A DNA stretch of 64,000 nt from Luteitalea sp. GTDB lineage: Bacteria; Acidobacteriota; Vicinamibacteria; Vicinamibacterales; Vicinamibacteraceae. The notes beneath the pieces are model-generated. The model worked only from the letters and a program-made list of their open reading frames with translations. It searched no databases and had not been told where the DNA came from. The stretch lies in NCBI GenBank assembly GCA_009377495.1, contig WHTZ01000021.1:1-64000 (forward strand). The letters are read 5' to 3'. Below are positions 1 to 8,493 of the stretch, piece by piece (position 1 is the first letter of the stretch; each line of letters begins with the position of its first letter). The translations under genes were made by a program, and so were the position numbers.

Positions 1-255
1 GCGCGGATTGATGACCGCGACCGGCAGCCCGGCCAGCGCCAGCGCCGTCGCCACCGGCGTCTCGTCGCCCCCGGTCGCCTCAAGCACGACCAACGTGGGG
101 GCCAGCGCGTGCAGCCGCGCCACCAGATCCGCCACGCCAACGTCGTCATACGACACGCGCCAGCGCGTCGAGGCCGCCGAGCGCACGGCCACGTCCAGAT
201 GCGCTTTGGCCACATCAATCCCGACAAAGGTCAACGAAGCGTTCGAAGAAGTCAT
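1..255 (-). CDS. IS110-family transposase, N-terminal part (cut by window edge)
   Basis: The reading frame runs on the minus strand from an ATG at 255 off the left window edge, giving the first 85 residues. The opening FVGIDVAKAHLDVAV (residues 10-24) is the RuvC-like start of IS110 transposases, with D14 as the first acidic residue of the DEDD site. LEATGG (58-63) supplies the second (E59). IS110 enzymes are DNA recombinases that move their element through a circular intermediate, and recent work shows that some are guided by a structured bridge RNA. The rest of the gene, including the C-terminal serine-containing domain, lies outside the window, so intactness cannot be judged. The family call is secure. 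Confidence 0.88.
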   Translation of the reverse strand, partial: MTSSNASLTFVGIDVAKAHLDVAVRSAASTRWRVSYDDVGVADLVARLHALAPTLVVLEATGGDETPVATALALAGLPVAVINPR

Positions 256-500
256 CGGCGCCACAGGATCAACACACGGGCAGTCCTAACCACGCTCCAC
301 ACACGCCCAGCCTTGCGGCATGCGGGGTCACGCCCCGATCAACTGTTCGGGCTCTCGTGGAGCATTCGAGACGTGGCGCCCTGGCTATCGTACGGTCTCG
401 AGGACCACGGAATATGCGGGCTACCACGTCCCAACCCAAGAGTGAGTCTAAGATACAAGGAAGCATGAAGGCCCTGTCATGCTCACCTCCCACCCGCCTC
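256..500 (-). other. Non-coding 5' end of the IS110 element
   Basis: About 230 bases upstream of the IS110 transposase carry no credible gene. They contain self-complementary stretches: CGGGG/CCCCG around 333-347, and GCATGA/TCATGC with an 8-base loop at about 464-483. In IS110-group elements the 5' non-coding end before the recombinase gene is where bridge RNAs have been found. That this segment makes one is inference. The outer element boundary was not determined. Confidence 0.4.
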
Positions 501-739
501 CTCAGTTTACATATCGTTGGTTAGCTGACGTAGCTGCCCCCTCGGCACGGAGAAGATGGCCAGATGGCCCCCTGGCGCGGGCAGATAACCACAACGCGCG
601 CAGATAATCGCATACAATCCTTCGAGTGATCGGGGGCCGACTCCAATGGATGGAGTGCCCACGGGACGATCTTCTCGTCCGTAAACAAACGCCTCCCCAC
701 GCGACCACTGGCCTCGGACGCAACCAAAACCAACGGCCT
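501..739. other. Probable terminal region of the IS91-family element
   Basis: No convincing gene is seen. The stretch lies just downstream of the IS91-type transposase remnant (minus strand). On that strand it has two close copies of the short motif TTATCTGC near 590-615, like the repeated short motifs seen at ends of IS91-like rolling-circle elements. The exact end was not determined. Confidence 0.3.
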
Positions 740-2526
740 TCACGGGATGTCGAGATCGAACTCGAGGGACCGCATGCCGACAGCGACCGGGGGCGCCCGT
801 GGCGGCCGGGCCGGCGGCACCCCCGTCGGCAGGCCCAGGTGGCGCAGGATGCGTTGCACGACCGGCGGCTCTTCGATGAGCGCCACCAGCCGGAATCGTC
901 CGCCGCACCGGGGGCACCGCAACACATCGAAGCCGAAGCTACGCTGCATCAACTGCGCCCATCGCCAGTTCGACCGCCGCCGCGCGATGGGTGTCGGCCC
1001 TGACGCCTGTGGGTCATCCGCCGCGCCGGTCACCGCCAGCGTCGGCACCGATGCTCCCTCCATTGGAGGGAACACCGTCGGTGCCGTCATCACCACGGCA
1101 TCGCCGGGCTTTGGCAGACGCGACCGCCACGCCGCATGCGCCGCGAGCACGCCGTAGTACAGCACCAGGTTGATCCGTGGCCGCGGGGTCAGTGCCGCCA
1201 AGCGTTCGATCAGCTCCAGGGGATGGAAGCATAGGTGCGTCGTGCCATCCGACCATCGATGCCGCAGCTCGAGGAGCACCTCCCCCTCAGGGGTCAACCC
1301 GATCCGCTCGTGCGCAATCGGTGGCCGCAGGGCGTAGCGACACACCCGCTCCAGCCGGGCACGGTCCCCCGCCGGCACGACGACGCCTGCCTCGAGGTCG
1401 AAGCGACCGCCCGCGGCATGACACGGCCCGCACATCAGCGGAAGAGGCTCCTGCTCTGGCCAGCCACCACACCGGCGTACTTGAGCGCCCGCTCGCGGCC
1501 CCAGCGCCGCACGCCCTCCACCGACGCCGCGGCGAACCCGGCAAGGACGGGGGCGTCCTCGACCCACGGATCGGCCGCGCCCAGCTCGGCCTGCGTCCCG
1601 GACAGGCCGCGCCGCGCGAGCAGGCGCTCGATCCGCCGCGCAATGGTCACCAGCAGCGCCTCCATCTCGTCGTCAGCCGGAGGCACCGCCGGGTGGAACA
1701 CCAGGTTGCCAGCCGCTGCCTCGGCGAAGACGCCATCGACCACGAGGGCGTGCGTGTGCACGTTGAGGTTGAGCGCCGCACCGAAGCGCTGCACAATCGC
1801 CACCGCCCCGCTCCGGCCGTTGCCGATGCCCTGCGCGCGGGCCCGCTGCCGCAGGAACCCGAGCACAGCGCGCATGAACACGCCGACGACCGCGCGACAC
1901 AGAGCGTGATCCCAGGCGAGCAGGTAGCGCAGGCGATGGGGGAGCGTCAGGACCCACTGCCTGACGGGCACAGCCGGGAACACCTGGTTCACCAGATGCG
2001 CGGCCCGTTCGGCCATGCGCCTTCCCACGCATGAGGGACAGATCGCGCGCCCCTTGCACGAAAACGGGACGAGCCGATCCAAGCCACACCCGCCGCATCG
2101 AAACCGCGCGAAGCCACCCGCGAGCCATCCGCACCGCAAGAAACCACGAAACTCCTCCTCGATGAACGCGGGCAGGCCCTCGCCGTCCCGCCACGAGGCC
2201 GCCTGCGCGGCAAACGTCTCGTAGTGATCGCGCACCACCTGATACAGCACGCTGTCAGCGGCGCGGCGCGGTTCATACGCGGCAGAAGGACTACCCACGC
2301 GCCACGTCTCCGCGTGAAACGTGCCAGCGGGACCCTGAGCGAAATCCGACGGAATTCCGCGGGATTCAGCGGCCTGCAGGACTTCCTGTGGCACAGCCTG
2401 CACAGGTGAACCGTCGCGATGATCGCAAAATCTGCTAACCCCTGGCTCGATCGCTGCTGGGTGTGACGCGAGGCGTTCATCTCCACACGTGGTCTGGCGT
2501 TGCGCGATGACGGGCGTGTTCCCCAA
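740..2526 (-). pseudogene. IS91-family (HUH, rolling-circle) transposase, frameshifted
   Basis: Two overlapping minus-strand frames make one transposase. The upstream frame (2526 to 1435) has the N-terminal zinc-binding domain, with cysteine pairs in FRCGGCGL and AICPSCVGRR, followed by the catalytic core with the HUH motif in NVHTHALVVDGVF. The downstream frame (1567 to 740) continues with LERVCRYALRPP, which holds a candidate catalytic tyrosine, then INLVLYYGVLAAH and a C-terminal CPRCGG. Homology passes from one frame to the other near 1505-1515, where the first frame reads on to a stop at 1435. The break separates the HUH histidines from the tyrosine, so the copy should be inactive unless the shift is a sequencing error or is rescued by programmed frameshifting. 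Confidence 0.8.
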
Positions 2527-2929
2527 CAGACGTCCGCGCCCCCGCGCTCACGGACCCAACTTACATCGTGGCGATTCAGATCGTTGGATCAGATCGTGAA
2601 CCCGCGATGGCCTACGTCGGCAGATCCGCCCGACGCTCCGATAAATGCCAGAGAATTGGGAGCACATGGCGCGGGTCAAGGCCGCGCAGCGCCGAGCGGA
2701 GCGAGGGCAGCCTTGAGGCGCGCCATGCGCTCCCACACAATCACTATCCGGAGCGTCGAGCGCTCGTCGGACGTAGGGATGTAGGATCTGCACGAACCGA
2801 CATCGATGATCCTGAACCCGACAACGTTGCTACGCGTTTCTCATGCCGGCGGCCAGCCGCGCGAGTCGCGGCCATAGACCTGACGATAGACCCACATGGT
2901 GGCGCGCGTGCGCGAGCCATCGCCTCGCC
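2527..2929. other. Gene-free stretch between IS91 remnant and decayed gene
   Basis: No reading frame here has recognisable protein features. The part next to 2526 is probably the upstream end of the IS91-like element. A repeated GATC-rich patch (GATCGTTGGATCAGATCGTG, about 2579-2598) is visible but unexplained. Confidence 0.35.
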
Positions 2930-3830
2930 TCACGCGCAGACGTTCATCTCTGCGTGTTCCCCGCGAAAGCGCTGGACTTCGGCACGGCCCGCCGCGCGTT
3001 GGGTTCTGCGACTCCGGCCTGCGATACGGAGTAGCTTCTCTCCAACTGATCGGAATCGTCGTCCAACGACATCAGCTCCACGATCCCGTTCCGGAGAGTG
3101 GCCCACGTAGTCCGCGCCTAGTGGCTTGAGACGCCGAAAGATCCTCGCGTACACAGGTGCCAGATCGATGTGTCCGGAGATCCAGATCGTCCCAGATAAA
3201 AGCGCAGGTCATCGCCCCCGGCGGGTCTTGGTCGCGCGTCATATGCTCGCCCAGGAACCCGCCTGCACCACGGAATGTCCCGATCTCTGGCCGTTGTCCA
3301 TCTCGGTGATGACCCCGGGACCGTCCGAGAAGATGTCCCAGAGACACAAGCTGAGAAGGTTCTGTGACCTCTTCGTCCGGATTCACAGGCAACGGCTCAT
3401 CGTCGCGTCGCACATCATCCGGCGTCTGTTTCGGCAACAGAACATCGCTCGTTTCGCCATCGCGACGATGCCAGATGCGACACAGTTCGTCCACGTCGGT
3501 GTATCAACAGCGGTTCCTCGAACAGGAGTTCGACAGACGGATGGAAACCACGCCACCAGAGACGAACGCTTCCAGCCATCTGGGTGATCTCCGCGTGGAC
3601 ATCTGTGGCGGCCAATCCATGCGGGAAGAGCTGGTCGAACAGTGTGTGCAACTCGACATCCGACAGGCGCGCTCTGTGACTCGTCCACGTGTCGAGATTG
3701 GCATCGTCGAATGCGCGCGACCAATCGGAAAAATGCGCCCCGGCGGGTCGCTGGGCTTGTTTCCGATCACATGTCGAGTTGCAGACGCGCGCCCATCTCA
3801 GAGGATGAATCTCTAGGCGACTGCCTGCGT
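2930..3830 (-). pseudogene. Decayed gene of unknown function
   Basis: Three minus-strand frames appear to be consecutive pieces of one protein. The first (about 3830-3415) contains RLSDVELHTLFDQLFPHGL. The second (3494-3072) contains FRGAGGFLGEHMTRDQD. The third (3154-2930) contains IFRRLKPLGADYVGHSPE. Each piece has protein-like composition, and the frame changes between them, as expected for a gene with several indels. The pieces resemble, from memory, a roughly 300-residue hypothetical protein family in environmental bacteria. No function is known and none is assigned. The limits are approximate. Confidence 0.4.
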
Positions 3831-3999
3831 GTCGTGTGGCAGAGCGACTTCCACGCTCGCGGGTGAGAGCGCCAGGCGATTGCCACGCGGGGCACTTTGA
3901 GCACTCAGAAATGTGCACGACAGCTGCACGCTGCCAGGCCGCGTGACGGGCGACAAGCAGGCACGCAGCCGCCCCACATCGGCAGGAGGCATCGACACG

Positions 4000-4083
4000 C
4001 GGAACCGAGACGTGAACGACCCCGTGGTCGCGCGTGGGGCGGCATCGCGCAGCTCGACCGGGGTCGTTCACGTCTCGGTTCCG
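4000..4083. repeat. 25-bp perfect inverted repeat with 34-base loop
   Basis: Bases 4000-4024 and 4059-4083 are exact reverse complements (the arm begins CGGAACCGAGACGTGAACG). The repeat lies 66 bases past the stop codon of the minus-strand gene at 4149. It could be a transcription terminator-like hairpin without a T-tract, two abutting ends of a mobile element, or a protein-binding palindrome. The sequence does not decide between these. Confidence 0.85.
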
Positions 4084-4148
4084 TTCCTGCGCTGTCGGAA
4101 CCGCTGTCCAGCGGGCGGCATAGAACGCCGCCCCAGGCGTCGCGCGGC

Positions 4149-5429
4149 TCACGGCCTAACCTCCAGCGCTTTCTGTGCTTTGTCCCACTCCACCAGGCGG
4201 CGCCATTCAAGATCCATCTGTTCGGTGATGCTGAGTGGGGGCTCCTCGGGAGGGGGTTGAGGACGGGGGTTCAGGGCGCGCGGAGCTATGTTCCCCCTCC
4301 TGTGCCCCCTTCTCAACCCCCTTCTCAACCCCCTTGTCATCGGCTCGGGGCGCGACGGAGCGTCGGCAACCAGGGGAGCGAGATGACGGTAGACATGCGG
4401 CAGGACGACGGACTCCACGCGCCCACAGCCGCTGTTCAGAGCGGCGGCGATCGCCGGCGATGAGGGACCCTCGAAGACGGCGTTCCCGTGCCTCAACCAG
4501 CGCTGATACATCGCCGTGAATCGAGGTGTCCCGAAGACCTTCGCGCCCAGGTTCAGGAAGCTCTGGGTCTGGGGGTGCAGGGGTTCTCCGCGAGCAGCCT
4601 TGAGGCGGTCCTCGAAGTACGACTTGAGCTCACCAATCGTCGCCGAGTGCAGCGGTGATTCGAGCTCCTCATGGATGACCGCCTGATAGGCGTCGTAGGC
4701 ACGATCGAGCGGCCGTGGGAAGACCAGTCGGAGCGTCCAGGTGGGCGCGACGCGCAGCAGGGTCGCGTGTGCCTGGAGGAAGCTTCGAAACGGCTCCGTC
4801 GAGGGCTCGGTCGGCAGGTACAGGAGCACGGCTCGCCCGTCCCGCTCGAGTCCAATCGGGAACGCCGACGAGAGCTTCAGAGGGGTGGCGGATCCATCGT
4901 CCATCGATGGTGTTTGCGAAGCATCAACGCTCACGTCTGCCCTGAGCCGCGCGAGATATCCGGCCTTCTCGCTCGCCGTGGCCAGCCACTCGATATTGGG
5001 CATCATCAGGATGGCATCGAGCCGCATCAACCGCTCGACGGCGAGGCGCGGCGACAGGGACCGCCGATACCGGCTCGTGACCTCGCCGATGAGGAAGTAC
5101 AGCGGCTTGTGATGGACGTGGAAGACTCGCGCGCGGTTGTGCACACAGCGGATTTCGTGGGCGTACCCGCACCTGACGAGCTTGTCAAAGAACACGTGGC
5201 AGCGCCGGCCACCGTGAGCGATGCCAGCGAAGCTCGCGTACTGGCGCGGCACGCAGACGCCGGCGTGGCGCATGACCAGCACGAGGAACCGTGCCTGACG
5301 CTCGGTGAACCCGCAGTCGATGACCGCCTGGATCCGTTGTGCCTGTGCCGCACGAGCCTCGTCGAAGCTGAAGGAGTGCGTTCCGTGCAGCACGGTGCCG
5401 CGCAAACCCCGTCCATCGGACGTGAACAT
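4149..5429 (-). CDS. Large hypothetical protein with winged-helix-like N-terminus
   Basis: A 426-residue protein if the ATG at 5429 is used. The frame stays open to a TTG at 5486 (445 residues), and neither start has a clear ribosome-binding site. I do not recognise the family with confidence. The N-terminal segment GFTERQARFLVLVMRHAG...RQYASFAGI resembles a winged helix-turn-helix of the kind seen in replication or mobilisation proteins of mobile elements. A middle region has aromatic-rich strands (VFHVHHKPLYFLIGEV). The C-terminus holds an arginine-rich repeat (GLRRGLRRGHRRGN), produced by tandem CTTCTCAACCCCC units near 4308-4340, then a proline-rich linker and a charged helix. The neighbours are mobile-element remnants, so a mobile-element accessory role is plausible but unproven. 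Confidence 0.6.
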   Translation of the reverse strand: MFTSDGRGLRGTVLHGTHSFSFDEARAAQAQRIQAVIDCGFTERQARFLVLVMRHAGVCVPRQYASFAGIAHGGRRCHVFFDKLVRCGYAHEIRCVHNRARVFHVHHKPLYFLIGEVTSRYRRSLSPRLAVERLMRLDAILMMPNIEWLATASEKAGYLARLRADVSVDASQTPSMDDGSATPLKLSSAFPIGLERDGRAVLLYLPTEPSTEPFRSFLQAHATLLRVAPTWTLRLVFPRPLDRAYDAYQAVIHEELESPLHSATIGELKSYFEDRLKAARGEPLHPQTQSFLNLGAKVFGTPRFTAMYQRWLRHGNAVFEGPSSPAIAAALNSGCGRVESVVLPHVYRHLAPLVADAPSRPEPMTRGLRRGLRRGHRRGNIAPRALNPRPQPPPEEPPLSITEQMDLEWRRLVEWDKAQKALEVRP

Positions 5430-5541
5430 GGCAGGGATCGTACAGGACGCCGAATTTTGGGTGGATCGAGTTTTTGCGGAGCACAACCAAGGTCATCGAG
5501 AAGCTGCAAGCTAGCCAAGACCCGGCGGACTTTGTGGCGGC

Positions 5542-8454
5542 TCACTTCATTCGCCCAACTTGCATTCGACCCGTCCGCTTGCGCGCCGGAATGTCTTCTC
5601 TTAGAAGCCGCTCTACCTGTTCGATCTTTTTTTCTATGCTTCCTGGCGAATAGATGCCGCCACGAGGTACCCCAGTCTGAGATGAGCCGCCGCTGTTCGC
5701 ATACCCCAAACGCGAATCTCGCCGGACGACCTCGAGCGCCTGTTGGGCATTGTCCAGTTCCTTCCGAGCGATCTCCTCGAGCGCATCCCATAGCTTGGCA
5801 GTCCGGCGCGGGTTGCGTTCTCGCTGTAGTTGGTCCCTGATCTGATAGAAGCGCCCGACATGAATAGTGCTGCGAACGCAAGCCAGCAGCGCTTTGCCCA
5901 CTCCTGTTTCCCGCACAGCGTTCTCCTTCAGCTCTGGAGCCGCTCGGGCCACCACCTCTTCCCACGTCGCTACGCCCGTCCGCCAACCCTCTTCCAGCTT
6001 CTCGAGCTGTCGCAGTGCAACCTCCTCTCCCCAGGGGCGCGTCCAGGAGAGGTCATTCTTGAACTGCCGACCGTGGTCGTGCAGGGGCTGATACTCCGGA
6101 TCCAGAAACAGCGGATGCGCCGGTCCTTTCTGGATCGGGCCCATGGCCATCGGTCCAGAGAAGGGATAGTGCCGTATGGCCTCACTCCACTCCCGCCAGG
6201 CCTTCAGGGCAAATGCCTCCGTCCCCGGCCCGAATTCGCGCCGAGCAATTCGGTGCAGCAGCTCCTCGGTGTTCGGAAGGGGCGACCAAGTATGCCACTT
6301 GAAGACCTCGGCGGCAATCGACGGCATGAACCCGTAGTGCATCCAGTTCGCAAAGAGACCGCTCACCCACGGAAACTCACCGATCCGGCGGAACCTCTCC
6401 GCCCAGCGGAAGAACACCGGAATATATGGCGTCTGCACCATCTCCAGGGCAATGGCGTGCTCCGTTTTGACCCAGATCGGTACGGCTCGACGCTCGGTGA
6501 GCTTCGTCTGTTCGACAAAGCGCTCGGAAGGCCCAACATAGCTGATGGGATAGTCGTAAGCCGGAATGGTCGTGTTGCCAAACGTAATCAAGCCCTCCTT
6601 ACCGAACTCGGTGAGAAAGGTGACTCCTTTCTGAAGGTTCTCGATAAGACGTGACTGGGTAATGTCATCTCTAGACCACCAATTCGACGCACTGTAGGGC
6701 CAGAGAACGATGTGCGTGTCCGGGCGGGCAGACCGACCGCCTTCGTTGATCGCTTGTACGAGCTCGGCCACCACTTCCTGAGGGGAGCGGGCCGAGCAGC
6801 GCGGGCAGTCGACCCTTCGGGTATGGCAATGAATGAATCCTTCCCCGCCGATGATAAAGACGATTCCCGCCGTGTGCGGCACCTTCGCGAAGAGATCCTG
6901 AGTAGCCTCCCCGATCGCCCGTCGAGCCTGGGCCGCACTGGTGCAGAGGACGAAGTCACCGCCGTGGGCCTCAAATGGGGTACCGCGAACCTCGGTCCGG
7001 GACTCGAAAAACGAAGCAGGTAAGGGATAGTGAGCGAGCATCACGTACACGTCCAACCCGTAGCGCTGTGCGCGATTCACAACTCGTCGGAGCCTGCCCT
7101 GGCGATCCTTCACGCCATGGTCGAGCTCCGGATAGACGTCGGTGTGCCCAATGTCAAACAGACTCGCCCAGACCCAGATTGCGTTGAAGCCATAGTGTGA
7201 GACTCGAGACAGCAATTCATCTGTGTAAGGATCGGTCGGGAGCTCCAACTCTTGGGTCGTGTAAATGGGCGCCACAGTGATTCGCGGCGAATAAAGTGGA
7301 GACCTGGTTTCGCTTAGCTGAGATAAGACCGGAGCCCCGCGCAAGCGCATTAGGTCTTCAAGGTAATACAAACCGCGCATCACCCCTCGTTCGTCGAAGC
7401 CACTGATCAGAACCCGGTCTGCGGTGACATCGACCTGGAACGACTCCGACCGATCCAACCCCTTGGCCATTTCGGGGAGTTCATGGCGCGTCGCAACCAC
7501 TAAGACCTTCGCAGATGGGAGAGAATGGAAGTCCGATACACGGTCAACAGCTATGTCTACGCCCAGCACTCCCTTCAGAAAGCCTTGAAAATCGGCCGCA
7601 GCCGTTTGAACGACAGTGCCCGCCGCCGCAGGGATCAGTAGGACCCAGTCCGCTGTTAGCTCAAGCTCGTCCGCCCTCACTTCTCCGACGCCCGCGCGCG
7701 GCAGCGGCTCGCGGTGCAAAGGGGCCAGCAGTTCATCTGCAATAAAGGCAAACCGTTCCTCTTCTTGCTTCTCCTCTTCGGAGCGCCGGAGATGGGATGA
7801 GAGTTGAAATGCAAAGTCTACCGGCTCTATCGGTGTGCCATCTCCGGCCAAAGCTGTGCCTTCCTCGTACCGAGGGGTGTGGCTGCCATAGTCAATGTTG
7901 GCCGGATTTTCAAACTTGGCGACGTCTGGACGAGCATCTCCCCAGGTGGGGGTGTACTGATAGCGACGCCTAAAGTTGGGATGCTCGACCTCAGCTGAGG
8001 CCGTTCCAAAAACCTCGTAGTAGCCATTCCCCCCGCCGTTCAGTACCTGTAGCTGCAGATAGTATTGGCGGTTTGCTTCCAAGGGAATCGGGTCGCTGAA
8101 GTTGATCCCGAGCCATCGCTCGAAGAACAAGGGCACATCGTCCGGGCGGATCTGGCCGGAACCCACATCGGCAGCCCCCCAAGTGCTTCCTATTTTGTAC
8201 TGGAGGGGTGGAACCGCTCCCATGCGCGATAGCTTTAGGCGGATGCGACGAAGGCCACCGGCATCAGCCGGCAGCGTGAAGGATTGTCCGACCTTTTCAC
8301 CCGCTTCTAGACGCCAGCTGACAACGGCGTCCGCGATGGGATCATAGTCGTGTCCCACCAGAAGGCGCGATCCAAGAGAGCCCGTCCCTACTTCCGATTC
8401 GATGCCTGGAGAGCAGGCAGCGATGAGGAGTGCAAGGCAGAGAAACACGCGCAT
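5542..8454 (-). CDS. Predicted lipoprotein glycoside hydrolase (hexosaminidase/glucuronidase-like)
   Basis: 970 residues with a lipoprotein signal (LLIAAC, C14), so probably an outer-membrane or periplasmic lipoprotein. Residues about 30-220 look like a beta-rich, possibly carbohydrate-binding, domain. About 240-375 match the small alpha/beta domain that precedes the barrel in GH20 and GH67 enzymes (FDERGVMRGLYYLEDLMR). About 395-800 form the barrel-like part, with VSHYGFNAIWVW, a candidate acid in IIGGEGF (E538) and a cysteine trio C543/C550/C553. The C-terminal alpha-helical region ends near RLLREDIP. The whole C-terminal two thirds is paralogous to the end of the giant enzyme at 12744-17708. 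It follows the receptor gene at 8494 with a 39-base gap, so the two are probably co-transcribed. The exact family and substrate are unknown. Confidence 0.75.
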   Translation of the reverse strand: MRVFLCLALLIAACSPGIESEVGTGSLGSRLLVGHDYDPIADAVVSWRLEAGEKVGQSFTLPADAGGLRRIRLKLSRMGAVPPLQYKIGSTWGAADVGSGQIRPDDVPLFFERWLGINFSDPIPLEANRQYYLQLQVLNGGGNGYYEVFGTASAEVEHPNFRRRYQYTPTWGDARPDVAKFENPANIDYGSHTPRYEEGTALAGDGTPIEPVDFAFQLSSHLRRSEEEKQEEERFAFIADELLAPLHREPLPRAGVGEVRADELELTADWVLLIPAAAGTVVQTAAADFQGFLKGVLGVDIAVDRVSDFHSLPSAKVLVVATRHELPEMAKGLDRSESFQVDVTADRVLISGFDERGVMRGLYYLEDLMRLRGAPVLSQLSETRSPLYSPRITVAPIYTTQELELPTDPYTDELLSRVSHYGFNAIWVWASLFDIGHTDVYPELDHGVKDRQGRLRRVVNRAQRYGLDVYVMLAHYPLPASFFESRTEVRGTPFEAHGGDFVLCTSAAQARRAIGEATQDLFAKVPHTAGIVFIIGGEGFIHCHTRRVDCPRCSARSPQEVVAELVQAINEGGRSARPDTHIVLWPYSASNWWSRDDITQSRLIENLQKGVTFLTEFGKEGLITFGNTTIPAYDYPISYVGPSERFVEQTKLTERRAVPIWVKTEHAIALEMVQTPYIPVFFRWAERFRRIGEFPWVSGLFANWMHYGFMPSIAAEVFKWHTWSPLPNTEELLHRIARREFGPGTEAFALKAWREWSEAIRHYPFSGPMAMGPIQKGPAHPLFLDPEYQPLHDHGRQFKNDLSWTRPWGEEVALRQLEKLEEGWRTGVATWEEVVARAAPELKENAVRETGVGKALLACVRSTIHVGRFYQIRDQLQRERNPRRTAKLWDALEEIARKELDNAQQALEVVRRDSRLGYANSGGSSQTGVPRGGIYSPGSIEKKIEQVERLLREDIPARKRTGRMQVGRMK

Positions 8455-8493
8455 ACGAATTTGGACTGGGAATGCGTCTGCCCCTCTGTGCCG

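Noticed and set aside
1177..2034. Long plus-strand open frames across the transposase remnant
   Set aside because: They run antisense to well-supported IS91-type coding sequence and have arginine/proline-rich shadow composition without any domain.
4308..4340. Tandem CTTCTCAACCCCC units as a CRISPR-like or satellite repeat
   Set aside because: Only two to three units, no spacers, and they encode the arginine-rich repeat of the 4149 gene product.
4671..5840. 389-codon plus-strand open frame
   Set aside because: It is antisense to the 4149 gene and the end of the glycosidase gene at 5542, and low-complexity in composition.
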